Numbered from the stretch's first letter, positions 43,829 to 52,959 are shown. The stretch: 64,000 nucleotides of DNA from Bacillota bacterium (GCA_009711615.1 VENI01000008.1:92412-156411), one strand, 5' to 3'. The notes: generated by a model not told the origin, from the sequence alone. Numbers and translations: made by a program.

Positions 43829-44048
43829 ATGCTTGCACAACCTCTTTAACTTCTGGCACCGCTTGCTTGAGCACCCGCTCAATCCCCTGTTTCAGGGTCT
43901 GTGTGGCACCAGGTCATCCAGAACATGCGCCCTGTAATTTAACTTTTACTACACCATCATCAGTGATATCTACGAGCTCAACATCTCCACCATCACGCTG
44001 TAAAAATGGGCGAACTTTTTCTAATGCCTCTTGAACTTTTTCACGCAT
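43827..44048 (-). CDS. NifU C-terminal-domain protein with in-frame UGA (candidate selenoprotein)
   Basis: A 73-codon gene encoding a stand-alone NifU C-terminal (Nfu) domain, an iron-sulfur scaffold/carrier. It begins ATG at 44048 with GGGAGG eight bases upstream and reads [43 protein letters not shown], then UGA at 43914-43916, then [19 protein letters not shown] and on to a TAA. The family motif is [12 protein letters not shown], so UGA sits exactly at the second cluster cysteine, giving CSGU if read as selenocysteine. A stem CCCTG-AAA-CAGGG begins 16 bases after UGA, where a bacterial SECIS would lie. All codons on both sides are conserved. Alternatives: a point mutation (TGC/TGT to TGA) or a sequencing error. 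Confidence 0.72.
43880..43901 (-). promoter_or_regulatory. Candidate bacterial SECIS hairpin
   Basis: On the minus strand CCCTG-AAA-CAGGG (43885-43897), extendable by weaker pairs. Its apical loop is about 20 bases after the in-frame UGA. Distance and the G at the top of the stem fit the loose consensus for bacterial selenocysteine insertion elements. Confidence 0.4.
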
Positions 44049-44199
44049 AATTTAACCCTCCCTTCTTAGAAATATACTATCCAAAAAAAACAACTCTCAG
44101 TCATTTTTATAAATGACCAAAGCCATTCTTTTTAACAAGTTAAACTCTCTCATGGTATTTTACCGTTTTTATATTTATTTGGCAATAATTTCTTCATAC

Positions 44200-44234
44200 A
44201 TAAAATAAAAGCCTGCTGTTATTCAGCAGGCTTT
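44200..44234 (-). terminator. Terminator of the sigma/anti-sigma operon
   Basis: AAAGCCTGCTG-aataa-CAGCAGGCTTT followed on the minus strand by TATTTTAT. The stop codon of the anti-sigma gene lies in the loop. Confidence 0.88.
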
Positions 44235-45334
44235 GAAGTAATTTCAATTTCAATTTGAACTTTATTGGCTTTTGACTTAATAGCTTTCATCTTATCGGCC
44301 AGTTCTGTTATTTCTTCTTTTACAGCATTTAATTCCTGGTTTAGTTCAGCATCACTATCTCCAGCATTCATTCTTTCTATTAACTCTTTTTCCGTATGCT
44401 GCTTTTGCTTCAGTCCATCTGCCAGTTGACGATACTCTGCATTTAACCTTTGCTGTTTTGATTCTGTGGCCAGTTCATCATCCAGGTTACCTAATTCAGC
44501 AATTACTGATGAATATTTTTCCACCGGTATGCTAAATTTAATCGGTGAGTTTTGGCTAATTATCACACCATTATATTTGTTTGCTATTGATAATACCTTT
44601 TCTGCAGTTTCATTTGTTTCAGAAGTTGATATCTTAATAGATGTTGATGTGGCAATCAAGTTAAGCTTATCAAGATCGCTTGTTTGCACTTCCGTTTCTG
44701 AAACTGGTACCGATGTAACTGATTCCGGTTGACCACTGGGTGGCTTTTCGGTTCCTTTAGGCTGGGTACTACCACCTGTATTGCTAGGCACTACTGCTTG
44801 AGGTTCCTGACCACCGCCATTTTCAACACCTGAACCAGTTAAGCCTTCCCCACCGTTAGTTTCTTCCGGCACTTGCTGACCACTATTACCAGGTGTTTCA
44901 TTTACCGGATCTACAGGCTTCTCAATGGAAGGGGGATTAGTTATTGCTATTTCAGGGTGGTTAATTATATCTGTATTTCCACCATTCCATAGTGAAGTAA
45001 TGCCCAATGTCATTCCAAACACAGCAGCAACTGCTGCCAATTTATACCACGAAGACCGAGCCACTTTACGAGTACCTTCAACAATTCCTCGTTTCTTATC
45101 AGTCTCTGGCTTTGGCATTGCAGACAGTTTTTGTCGTAACTCAGCTCTAAATTCCGGTGGTGGTTCTACCTCCGGCAAACTGGCCAGCATCGAGCATGCT
45201 TCCTTTAAGTCCTCCCATTGGGTCCGACAATCATTACATACCAGCAAGTGAGCAGAAATATTACGGGCCTCTTCTTTGCTCAGCATATTATCAAGGTAAG
45301 CCGATAGATTGTCACGTACTTCCTGGCATTTCAT
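44219..45334 (-). CDS. Anti-sigma factor with zinc finger and DUF4349-like domain
   Basis: Membrane protein of 371 aa. The N-terminal anti-sigma zinc finger (HLLVCNDC, HxxxCxxC type) binds the ECF sigma factor. One membrane helix (LAAVAAVFGMTLGITSLW, near residue 100) follows. The outside part has a Pro/Gly/Gln-rich linker (130-215) and then a DUF4349-like region with a long coiled coil (about 290-365). It overlaps its sigma gene by four bases. The outer coiled coil is probably the stress sensor for the cell envelope. Confidence 0.88.
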   Translation of the reverse strand: MKCQEVRDNLSAYLDNMLSKEEARNISAHLLVCNDCRTQWEDLKEACSMLASLPEVEPPPEFRAELRQKLSAMPKPETDKKRGIVEGTRKVARSSWYKLAAVAAVFGMTLGITSLWNGGNTDIINHPEIAITNPPSIEKPVDPVNETPGNSGQQVPEETNGGEGLTGSGVENGGGQEPQAVVPSNTGGSTQPKGTEKPPSGQPESVTSVPVSETEVQTSDLDKLNLIATSTSIKISTSETNETAEKVLSIANKYNGVIISQNSPIKFSIPVEKYSSVIAELGNLDDELATESKQQRLNAEYRQLADGLKQKQHTEKELIERMNAGDSDAELNQELNAVKEEITELADKMKAIKSKANKVQIEIEITSKPAE

Positions 45335-45957
45335 AATATCATCCCCTCTTTAATAGTTTGACGAGGTTCGGATGAAGATTGTTCCAAAATTAATGTCATT
45401 TTTTCTTTAAAAGCCATTCTAGCCCTACTTAACCTTGATTTAACAGTTCCGAGAGAACAATCCAAAACTTCGGCTATTTCATCATAAGATAATTCTTGCA
45501 TTTCTCTCATAACCAGTATTAGTCGATGCTCTTCCGATAACAAATTCAAGCAGTGTTGTACTTGCTTACGCAGTTCAAACCGCTCAAACTCCTCTTCAGG
45601 TCCTGGTTTATCACTGGGAAGATTCATTATTGGAGGCAAATTGTCCTTATCCTGAAAATTTTCATCTAGGGAAAAAGTCTGCTTTTTTTGTCGCTTTCTT
45701 AATTCATCACGACATACATTTGAAGTAATATGGTAGATCCAAGTCATAAAACTGGAATCTCCTCTGAATTTTGACAGTGCCTGGTAAATCTTAATAAAAG
45801 CCTCTTGTGCCAAATCAGAGGCATCTGCATGATTGCCCATAAAACGATATGCTACACTATAAACCTTGTTTTCATACCGGCGGACAAGTTCTTCAAATGC
45901 TATGTAATCACCAGATATGCTTTTTTCAATGAGCTGTTGGTCTTCATTAGAAGGCAA
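45331..45957 (-). CDS. ECF sigma factor (SigW/RpoE type)
   Basis: Sigma-70 family extracytoplasmic-function factor of 208 aa. Region 2 (YRFMGNHADASDLAQEAFIKIYQAL and FMTWIYHITSNVCRDELRKR) binds the -10 element and core polymerase; region 4 (LLSEEHRLILVMREMQELSYDEIAEVLDCSLGTVKSRLSRAR) binds the -35. TTG start with AAGGGGGA upstream. Co-transcribed with its anti-sigma factor. Likely controls envelope-stress genes and its own promoter. Confidence 0.93.
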   Translation of the reverse strand: MPSNEDQQLIEKSISGDYIAFEELVRRYENKVYSVAYRFMGNHADASDLAQEAFIKIYQALSKFRGDSSFMTWIYHITSNVCRDELRKRQKKQTFSLDENFQDKDNLPPIMNLPSDKPGPEEEFERFELRKQVQHCLNLLSEEHRLILVMREMQELSYDEIAEVLDCSLGTVKSRLSRARMAFKEKMTLILEQSSSEPRQTIKEGMIL

Positions 45958-46143
45958 AACAAGTCCCCCTTACTATACAAAGCTATAAAGAAGTCTTAAT
46001 ATAAAAAACTTCATAGCATTAAATCATTGCCCCCAAAAGTATTCGACAGTAGTAATTTAAAGTCCTTTTATAATATAGACATGCTAAAAGTTACTTTGTA
46101 ATCATCAACTTGGATTTTTTTGAAAAAAATATCAATTGGTTAA

Positions 46144-46281
46144 CTAGCTTGCTGCACCTAATCCAATGGCAATAGATACTACCGCCAATATAGCTACTCC
46201 TACAATAAAATACGTTTTCACCTTCGGATCATTCAGGTCAAATTTAGCAGCAGATTTCTTTCTCTTCTTAGGTTTACTCAT
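46144..46281 (-). CDS. Small membrane protein, 45 aa
   Basis: Complete small gene: ATG at 46281 seven bases after GGAGGGG, 45 codons, then TAG. A very basic N-terminus (MSKPKKRKKSAAKF) precedes a single hydrophobic helix (YFIVGVAILAVVSIAIGLG) at the C-terminus, so it is a tail-anchored type protein with the charged part inside. I do not know its family. It lies between the ECF sigma operon and tRNA-Leu on the sigma strand. Confidence 0.7.
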   Translation of the reverse strand: MSKPKKRKKSAAKFDLNDPKVKTYFIVGVAILAVVSIAIGLGAAS

Positions 46282-46402
46282 TACATAACCCCTCCATCAT
46301 AATTATGTATAAAACCTTAATTTGTTACTTATAATTATGACTCTTTTAGCGCAGTTTGTCTATACAAAATAATTGGATTAACATTTTTTTTGCATGCATC
46401 TG

Positions 46403-46431
46403 TTGACTTAGTAATTGCGTTATGTTAATAT
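46403..46431 (+). promoter_or_regulatory. Promoter of tRNA-Leu
   Basis: TTGACT, 17-base spacer, TAATAT, 25 bases before the tRNA. Confidence 0.75.
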
Positions 46432-46456
46432 AGTTATTGCTGATGATGAAAGACAT

Positions 46457-46543
46457 GCCGAAGTGGCGGAATTGGCAGACGCACTGGACTCAAAATCCAG
46501 CGGTGTAACAACCGTGTGGGTTCGAATCCCACCTTCGGCACCA
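46457..46543 (+). tRNA. tRNA-Leu (anticodon CAA)
   Basis: 87 bases including an encoded CCA. Acceptor GCCGAAG/CTTCGGC, anticodon arm CTGGA-CTCAAAA-TCCAG with anticodon CAA, long variable arm of a class II tRNA (CGGTGTAACAACCG), and T arm GTGGG-TTCGAAT-CCCAC. Confidence 0.97.
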
Positions 46544-46559
46544 AGCTAACAATATCAAG

Positions 46560-46608
46560 AGTTCCGAGGTTTTCACTTAGTGATGATCTCGGAACTTTTA
46601 TTTTTATA
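46560..46608 (+). terminator. Terminator after tRNA-Leu
   Basis: AGTTCCGAG..CTCGGAACT followed by TTTATTTTTA. Confidence 0.88.
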
Positions 46609-46724
46609 TGGCTAAAAAAGGAACGCACTAAGGAACTAGTTTTTACCGCTGTTTTCTTCTCAAATTAGCAATTTACCTATATAATTAAGATATATGCACA
46701 TTTACGGTGAAAGGGTAGTTCTAA

Positions 46725-49151
46725 ATGAAAATTTCTAGAAACAACAGACAAGCTAGTTTGGCACAAACTAGTGATATATTTAATGATATACTACTGCCTT
46801 TAAATAAACGACCTCAGCACAATGCTCAAAATGTTGTTTACTTTTATCGCCTAATTGGTTTTGACAACCAAACTGAGTTCACCAACAAGTTGACATTTTT
46901 GCATGAAAAGTTAGCCAATTTGGGAGATCTGTATTTATACTTTATTGACAACATACCACTCCCTTTCAATAAGCAGTTAACAGACAAAATTAACCAGGCA
47001 TTGGCAGCATTAACCACCACAGAGCCAGCCATTATTTGCGAAACTTTAGAACAAGAAAAGCTACTTACATCACCGCAAATAAAGGCCCCTTTAGAAATAG
47101 TACTGGGGCACTTTATTAAAAATAAGCCCACAGCAAATGCCAGTATGGTAAAAAACCTTGTTGGCAAGCTATTACTTTGGGTAGAGCAATACGTACCACA
47201 GTTGTTTAAAGCTAACGCCCAATGGAACCCAAAAATACTATACTATGGTGACATTAAAAAACACTCTGTCTACTTCCTTATACTATTATCACAATTGGGT
47301 TGCGATGTCCTTTATATTAACACCTGTTCCGATACAGTGTATAAAAGCGTAGATAGCAACAACCAGTTTTCTCGGATAGTTGAAGGCAACACCAAAACTA
47401 TTCTACCCAATCCACCAATTAAAGAAATACCCAAACATGCAGTGCCGGTGGATATAGATCAGCTAGATAAAGTAGTGCCCACCAAAGGGCACAGTGCCGT
47501 TATTAAATTAAAACAAACCAATGACATTTTAAGAGATCTGCTACTGCCGCTAAGTAAAAGAAGCGGGTATTTGGGTAACCCCTCCCCGGTGCTGCCCGTG
47601 TATTTTTACCGCCACATTGGCATTGCTGATACCAGCAATGCAGCAGTAGACGAATATTACAACAGACTTTTTCAGTTGGATAAAGCCTTAAATAATTGTG
47701 CAAACGGCTATATCAGATTAACCGATCACGTGGCTATGCCCCAAAACAACGAGATTATTAACTACAAATCAAAACTGCAGCAAAGCCGAGCTACTTTGTT
47801 ACAGGGTAGCGAAGTAGACTTATTGATTAACAAAGTGGTAAATGCGAAAATTCTACCCACCACAAACAGCGAGCCCTTAAATAACACTATAAAAACTGCC
47901 TTTGCAGAAACATTAGAATTGTTAGTTCATCAAGAGCCCGACAGCAGCCAGGCTAAGTTAGAGAATTTTTCTTTAAAGTTAGTGGGTTGGATTACCAAAT
48001 ATTTCAAATCACTATATCAGTCCTTTGAATTTAAAGACAATCCAAAAATTTTATACTATGGCGACATTAAACAGCATGAAGTATATTTTCTTATTTACTT
48101 CTCTAAAATCGGTTGTGATGTACTTTACGTCAATACAAATGTGGAGAAAGACAATGTTTTTAAAGAAATAGATCCGAAGGAGCAGCACAGCAAACTTATC
48201 CAGCAACAAAATAGCACTCCCTTGGACAAGTTCCCCAAGGTTGAACGAACTGTGCGCAAGGCAACGGTTGCTTATAACGCTTCCCAAGAAATTGAACAGG
48301 CTATTTATAATGAAGATGTGGGCTTATTTAAACCCTGGCAATTTGAAGATTATTTAACAAAACCGGTAACATTAAAAACCACCTATGACGAGCTAAAAAT
48401 ACTTTGGCAAGAAGAGGCTCGAATAAGACCAGAATTTAAAATAGTGGACAACACCGTTTATATTCCCAACCTTTTTGCCAAAATCAAAGGCACTCATGAA
48501 CAGTTGGCACAATACTGGCAGGACTACAAGCAGTTAACTGGAGCCAAAAACACCTATACAGTAACCAGCGTTCCCTTCACCAACGTGCCTTACAGCAAAC
48601 GGGATCTATACTCATCTGCATTTCTATTTAATAATGAAGGTCTTCTAGACAAGAAAAAGTTGCAGCAGAGTGAGTTTTATAAATTCGATTATCTTAAAAC
48701 ATCATTGCAAGATTTTATCATCCGCAAAACCATTAAGTTAATTGAGGCGGATGTGTTTAAAAATCAAGTTGACCAGGAAATGAAATTAAAAATATTGATG
48801 ACCATTCTGACAATGGATGACAACATATTACGTCTAATAGAAACCTTCGATTATACAAAACAAGTACCCAAGTTGGTGATTTACGACAGTACCAAAGAAG
48901 TTTTCAGTGACGAGGACGCAATAATCATCGCCTTCCTTAACCTGGTGGGTTTAGATATTGTCATCTTCACCCCCACCAATTACAACAATATTGAATTGAA
49001 ACTTAAGGAAGATTTGCTGGACCTCCACCAACTGCCATCGCTACAAATGGATTTGGCACCGCCAGATTTCACAACGATGCCTACTGAAGAAGGTAAAATA
49101 TCTACCTTTATTAATCATATCTCAAAAAAAGTTAGGAGGAAGTTTAATTGA
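46725..49151 (+). CDS. yceG: YceG-family Ter-associated protein, three repeats
   Basis: Protein of 808 aa of the YceG family encoded with telA and terD genes in Bacillus-type tellurite/stress loci. I can see two long repeats, about residues 18-205 and 267-470. Each begins with DIL..LLPLxKR and VYFYRxIG and ends with NPKILYYGDIK then VYFL..GCDVLY-N. A third, diverged copy (about 590-770) has YSSAFLFNNEG and PKLVIYDSTKEVFSDED. This is longer than the Bacillus protein I recall (about 540 aa), so one repeat appears duplicated. Biochemical role unknown. Ends by TTGA overlap with telA. Confidence 0.82.
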   Translation: MKISRNNRQASLAQTSDIFNDILLPLNKRPQHNAQNVVYFYRLIGFDNQTEFTNKLTFLHEKLANLGDLYLYFIDNIPLPFNKQLTDKINQALAALTTTEPAIICETLEQEKLLTSPQIKAPLEIVLGHFIKNKPTANASMVKNLVGKLLLWVEQYVPQLFKANAQWNPKILYYGDIKKHSVYFLILLSQLGCDVLYINTCSDTVYKSVDSNNQFSRIVEGNTKTILPNPPIKEIPKHAVPVDIDQLDKVVPTKGHSAVIKLKQTNDILRDLLLPLSKRSGYLGNPSPVLPVYFYRHIGIADTSNAAVDEYYNRLFQLDKALNNCANGYIRLTDHVAMPQNNEIINYKSKLQQSRATLLQGSEVDLLINKVVNAKILPTTNSEPLNNTIKTAFAETLELLVHQEPDSSQAKLENFSLKLVGWITKYFKSLYQSFEFKDNPKILYYGDIKQHEVYFLIYFSKIGCDVLYVNTNVEKDNVFKEIDPKEQHSKLIQQQNSTPLDKFPKVERTVRKATVAYNASQEIEQAIYNEDVGLFKPWQFEDYLTKPVTLKTTYDELKILWQEEARIRPEFKIVDNTVYIPNLFAKIKGTHEQLAQYWQDYKQLTGAKNTYTVTSVPFTNVPYSKRDLYSSAFLFNNEGLLDKKKLQQSEFYKFDYLKTSLQDFIIRKTIKLIEADVFKNQVDQEMKLKILMTILTMDDNILRLIETFDYTKQVPKLVIYDSTKEVFSDEDAIIIAFLNLVGLDIVIFTPTNYNNIELKLKEDLLDLHQLPSLQMDLAPPDFTTMPTEEGKISTFINHISKKVRRKFN

Positions 49152-50257
49152 AAATTACTAGAACTGACAAACAACCGGAACAAACAGAAGAAGTAACCCC
49201 CTTTGATCTAGAAAAACAAAAGCAGGAAGTGGCTGTAAAAGTACAAAACTCCCCTGAAATAGATAATATTCTGGGACAAATTGATTTGGAAGATACCAAC
49301 ACCGTCATGACCTTTGGCTCAACCGTAACTGAAGAAATTGCCAAGTTTTCCGACCAGATTCTGCACAGCATGGAAACCACTAAAGTTGAAGACTCCGGTG
49401 ATATGTTAGTGCAGTTGAATCAAATCATGGATAAGTTCGACATCAAGGACTTTGAGGAAAAAAAGCAAGGGTTGTTGGGCAGATTGTTCAACAAAGCTAA
49501 GGATTCCATTGAGGCGTTGTTTAAAAAGTACCACACCATGGGTGACGAAGTGGATAAAATTTACGTTACCTTAAAGCAGTACGAGGCAGAAATAAGTAAA
49601 GCCAACAATAATTTAGAAGAAATGTTTAGTAAAAACCTAGAATACTATGAGCAATTGGAAAAGTACATTTATGCAGGAGAGTTGGCAATAAACGAAGTAC
49701 GCAACAATATTCTGCCTGAGTATCAGCAAAAAGCAGAAACCAGCGGTAATCAACTGGACCAAGTGACTGCAAACAACATTTCCAGAATGTTAGAAATGAT
49801 GGAGCAGCGGGTGCATGACTTAAAGCTGGCAGAAAACATTGCTATTCAAACCATGCCCAGTATTAAGTCCATCCAAAACGGTAACTATAACTTAGTCCGC
49901 AAAATTAATTCAGCCTTCATTATTACTTTACCAATATTTAAGCAGTGTTTAATTCAATCCATCATGTTAAAAAGACAAGCAGTCCAAGCTAATGCGATGC
50001 AGGCATTGGATGAAAAGACAAACGAATTACTGTTAAGAAACGCTCAAAACACTGCGGCACAGTCTAAAATGACAGCCCAGTTGGCTTCCGGCAGTTTTGT
50101 AAGTGTGGAAACACTGCAAAAATCTTGGGAAACTATTGTGAAAGGTATTGAGGAAACTAAACAAATTCAAGAAGATATGCAGCAAAAAAGAGTTCAAGAC
50201 AGCCAAAAGCTACAAACCTTCAAAGAAGAGTTCAAAAACAAAAAAATGCTTAACTAA
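49148..50257 (+). CDS. telA: TelA/KlaA-family toxic anion resistance protein
   Basis: Cytoplasmic, largely helical protein of 369 aa in the TelA (toxic anion resistance) family. Conserved segments include QLNQIMDKFDIKDF, the central YEAEISKANNNLEEMFSKN region and LQKSWETIVKGIEETKQIQED near the C-terminus. Family members accompany Ter proteins and confer tolerance to tellurite and membrane stress; mechanism unknown. TTG start overlapping the yceG stop, with AGGAGGA upstream. Confidence 0.9.
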   Translation: MKITRTDKQPEQTEEVTPFDLEKQKQEVAVKVQNSPEIDNILGQIDLEDTNTVMTFGSTVTEEIAKFSDQILHSMETTKVEDSGDMLVQLNQIMDKFDIKDFEEKKQGLLGRLFNKAKDSIEALFKKYHTMGDEVDKIYVTLKQYEAEISKANNNLEEMFSKNLEYYEQLEKYIYAGELAINEVRNNILPEYQQKAETSGNQLDQVTANNISRMLEMMEQRVHDLKLAENIAIQTMPSIKSIQNGNYNLVRKINSAFIITLPIFKQCLIQSIMLKRQAVQANAMQALDEKTNELLLRNAQNTAAQSKMTAQLASGSFVSVETLQKSWETIVKGIEETKQIQEDMQQKRVQDSQKLQTFKEEFKNKKMLN

Positions 50258-50295
50258 AAAATCGACAAGGAGAATATTCTCCTTGTCGATTTTTT
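50256..50295. terminator. Bidirectional terminator, perfect 40-base palindrome
   Basis: AAAAAATCGACAAGGAGAAT directly joined to its reverse complement. It ends both the rightward yceG-telA unit and the leftward ter operon. Confidence 0.93.
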
Positions 50296-50307
50296 AGTGC
50301 TTACCAA

Positions 50308-50994
50308 TTAACTATTGCTTCTAGTGGGAATAAACCTTTTGATCCAACTACCAAAACCTTTAGGGTTTCTGGTTTGGATAATTACTGGGCCTGGCCCTTT
50401 AAATCTACAAACAACCCCTTCGCCACTGGTAAAAGAAGAAACCCAACCTTTGGAGGCTTTATCCATGGTGTAGTTCATGTAATCCGGCCAAGCAACCAGA
50501 TGGCTATTATCCACCACTATTTCTTCACCGGGTTGTAGATCAAAAACATGGATACTACCGTATGTATTAATAAAAACTACCCCTTTTCCACTAACCTTTA
50601 CTACAAAAAAACCTTCGCCGGACAAAAAACCTTGGGCAAGGTTTTGGGTCTGGGTAGATATGTTTAAACCACTGGAACCGGCTAGAAATCCGTCCTTTTG
50701 TACCACTAAATTATATGAACCATCCAACTCCACATCAATAATTTCTCCGGGGGTTGATGGTGCCAGATAGACTTTACCAGACCCCCTGCTAGCAGTTAGC
50801 GTTTGAAAGAAAAACTTTTCACCGGCAAGAACTCGGGAAATGCCGCCAATAATACCACCATCCATTTTCCCTTCCACATCCACTGTGTCTGACATAGATA
50901 CCATGGCGTCCGATTCAGCCTTCATGGTTTCTCCCTGTCCTAATTCTACTTCCAACAGTGCATAGGCACCGGGATACAATATTTTATGCTTCAC
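50308..50994 (-). CDS. AIM24/TIGR00266-family protein
   Basis: Protein of 228 aa with the beta-rich AIM24 fold and no catalytic motif. Family features: LEVELGQGETMKAESDAMVSM near the start and GEGFFVVKVSGKGVVFINTYG in the second half. The biochemical function of the family is unknown. Overlaps the HAD gene by 11 bases, so it is part of the leftward Ter operon and its last gene. Confidence 0.85.
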   Translation of the reverse strand: MKHKILYPGAYALLEVELGQGETMKAESDAMVSMSDTVDVEGKMDGGIIGGISRVLAGEKFFFQTLTASRGSGKVYLAPSTPGEIIDVELDGSYNLVVQKDGFLAGSSGLNISTQTQNLAQGFLSGEGFFVVKVSGKGVVFINTYGSIHVFDLQPGEEIVVDNSHLVAWPDYMNYTMDKASKGWVSSFTSGEGVVCRFKGPGPVIIQTRNPKGFGSWIKRFIPTRSNS

Positions 50995-51817
50995 GTTCTT
51001 CCTCCCCTTTTATCAATATTATTCTATCTTTACCCCACTTAATAACATGCTGCAGTATCTCTTCCCCTGCGTTAATCCCCTCATTGTTAGTAAAAGTAAG
51101 TTTGTGTTCTCTAGTATGTCCCTTTTGTTTAAAGTGCTGATATAACTCACCGTGCCTTGGACTAAGGTGATTTGGGGTCGCAACAAGCAATGGCAGATCC
51201 AAAAGTGAATCCCCCGCTGTAAACACACTGCTTTCGCCGGTTAGCTCCATTATTTTCTTTATGGGTGCCCATTTGTTAATTACTCTAGGCACTAAATAAA
51301 GTTTTCTTCCCTGCAGTGACACGTCCCAGTTTTGGGTTGCCGCCCAGGTGATAAATTGTGTTAAATCCTGTTCGGGTATCATCCGTTGATCAACTATACA
51401 ATAATGAAACAAACCGTCTGCTACTCTGGTTTTTAATACCCAATCTGGTGAAGTAATCAGATTAAATTCCTTCATTATATCTACTGCAGGTAAGCAGTCT
51501 TGCAGTTTTAGCTGTAATTCCTGTTGGTATTGCTGGTCTACCTTGCCATTAATCAGCAAATTGCCGCCGTTAGAAACCACCGCATATTGAGGCTGTAATC
51601 CAGTGATAAAATCTAACCTTAGATACTGTTCCACCGTTCTGGTGGTGCACGGAACAAATAACATTTGCTCTGCTATTACATTTAATAATTCTGCCGCCCG
51701 CCGAGTCATGTATGAGGGGTAATCCCCGGCTTCTACCTGCTGATAATTTTCCGGGGAGTCCGAAGTGAATTTTCTGGAAAAAATCAGAGTGCGATCCAGA
51801 TCGCTCACAAAAATCAT
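50984..51817 (-). CDS. HAD-family hydrolase (Ter operon)
   Basis: HAD hydrolase of 277 aa with motif I FVSDLDRTLIF, motif II region FVPCTTRT and a motif IV-like GDSLLDLPLL. It has a Cof/sucrose-phosphatase-type cap. HAD enzymes of this kind are a regular member of the Ter-linked set with PRTase, TRSP, StiP and citrate-lyase-like proteins, which has been proposed to make a nucleoside-like metabolite. ATG start overlaps the StiP stop by four bases. Confidence 0.85.
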   Translation of the reverse strand: MIFVSDLDRTLIFSRKFTSDSPENYQQVEAGDYPSYMTRRAAELLNVIAEQMLFVPCTTRTVEQYLRLDFITGLQPQYAVVSNGGNLLINGKVDQQYQQELQLKLQDCLPAVDIMKEFNLITSPDWVLKTRVADGLFHYCIVDQRMIPEQDLTQFITWAATQNWDVSLQGRKLYLVPRVINKWAPIKKIMELTGESSVFTAGDSLLDLPLLVATPNHLSPRHGELYQHFKQKGHTREHKLTFTNNEGINAGEEILQHVIKWGKDRIILIKGEEEREA

Positions 51818-52959
51818 CGGCTACTCTCCATTGGTTTTATCAAACCGCAGCATGAATAAGCCATATCTCGATATTCTATCACCGGAACATCTCGCTCTTT
51901 GGCCAGTATGATGATGTGTTCCAGGGCAGGGCTGTTTTTGTCCCTCACCAGTATCTGCCATGGTACGCGGCGTAACAATACTCTGGTGGTTTCCCCAACC
52001 CCAGGCTTAATCAAATTGATATTAGCAATGCCGAACTCCTGTTGAATCTTTTCTATGGTTTTCAAACCCAGCCAACTTGGTTGTTTATCAATATATTCTA
52101 GCTTTTTTGCTGTCTTCTGGGCTATTTCACCGTCAGCAACAGCAAAATGCTGGCTAATACTGTCTATATAGTAGTTAGATAAATCATCCTGATACAACTC
52201 TCTATAATATTTGGCCCCATGAAAATCCTGTGGTCCAATTAAGTCTGACCTTAACACCGTTCTAGACATTAAACCGCTAACGGTGGAATTTAAACAGGCA
52301 CTGGGAATTAAAAAGTCTTCCCTAGTTCCAAATATATTGGCACAGTAACCGGGGTCAGCTAGCACCGCCAGTTCACTGCTTAAATTAATGCCGTACTTTT
52401 GGTAAAACTGATTAAGCGATTTCACCAACTCTTTAGTGATAGCCCCTTTACCTGTCCAACCATCAACGAACTGCAACGCAGCGCCCGGATGTTTATTTAA
52501 GATATAGAAAATGGCTTTTTCATCTATCCCCCGGTCTCTGATAATGGAAATGCTGTAATGGGGTACATCTACACCAAAATGGTGCTTAATGTAACGTTTT
52601 ATTAAAACACCTATGGGAGTACCGGCTCTGGCTAACGAAACCAGCACTGTTTCTTTTCCGTGAAGTTGATAAATGGTTTTGCCAACAATGCCCACCGCCA
52701 ACGCAATATCATAGGAACTTTTTTCCAATGATTGATAAAACAATTTAGTGTATTCTTTCGATGGTTTATATTCTATCGGCAGCATTTCTGAGTAATGCTT
52801 GCCGCTTTGAATTGCTTTCTCCCGTTCTTCATTACCCTGCTCGGGTAATAGTTGGCCAATTTCCTTTAATAAAAATACAGCATCCTCTGGTCTGTAACTG
52901 CCCATTGGCTTGGGCGATGGTATGTCAGGTACTGTATATTGCTGATGATTGCCAACCAA
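51814..52959 (-). CDS. StiP-family / Pelota-domain protein
   Basis: Protein of about 381 aa annotated in related genomes as cysteine protease StiP family, with a phosphoribosyltransferase-like N-terminal half (VLVSLARAGTPIGVLIKRY, ALQFVDGWTGKGAIT) and a C-terminal Pelota-like RNA-binding region (INLIKPGVGETTRVLLRRVPW). The frame opens with ATG at 52974 without a ribosome site. TTG at 52959 has GGAGGTG properly placed, and its signal lies inside the gene side of the inserted repeat. Part of the Ter operon; function unproven. Confidence 0.8.
   Translation of the reverse strand: MVGNHQQYTVPDIPSPKPMGSYRPEDAVFLLKEIGQLLPEQGNEEREKAIQSGKHYSEMLPIEYKPSKEYTKLFYQSLEKSSYDIALAVGIVGKTIYQLHGKETVLVSLARAGTPIGVLIKRYIKHHFGVDVPHYSISIIRDRGIDEKAIFYILNKHPGAALQFVDGWTGKGAITKELVKSLNQFYQKYGINLSSELAVLADPGYCANIFGTREDFLIPSACLNSTVSGLMSRTVLRSDLIGPQDFHGAKYYRELYQDDLSNYYIDSISQHFAVADGEIAQKTAKKLEYIDKQPSWLGLKTIEKIQQEFGIANINLIKPGVGETTRVLLRRVPWQILVRDKNSPALEHIIILAKERDVPVIEYRDMAYSCCGLIKPMESSR

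Noticed and set aside
43795..44034. 79-aa rightward open frame
   Set aside because: It is antisense to the nifU-like gene, whose conserved translation and ribosome site on the minus strand are convincing despite the UGA.
46434..46628. 64-aa leftward open frame containing LGTLDIVSLVPKVGFEPTRLLHRW
   Set aside because: It runs antisense through tRNA-Leu; the GFEPTR-like reading is a known artefact of tRNA genes.
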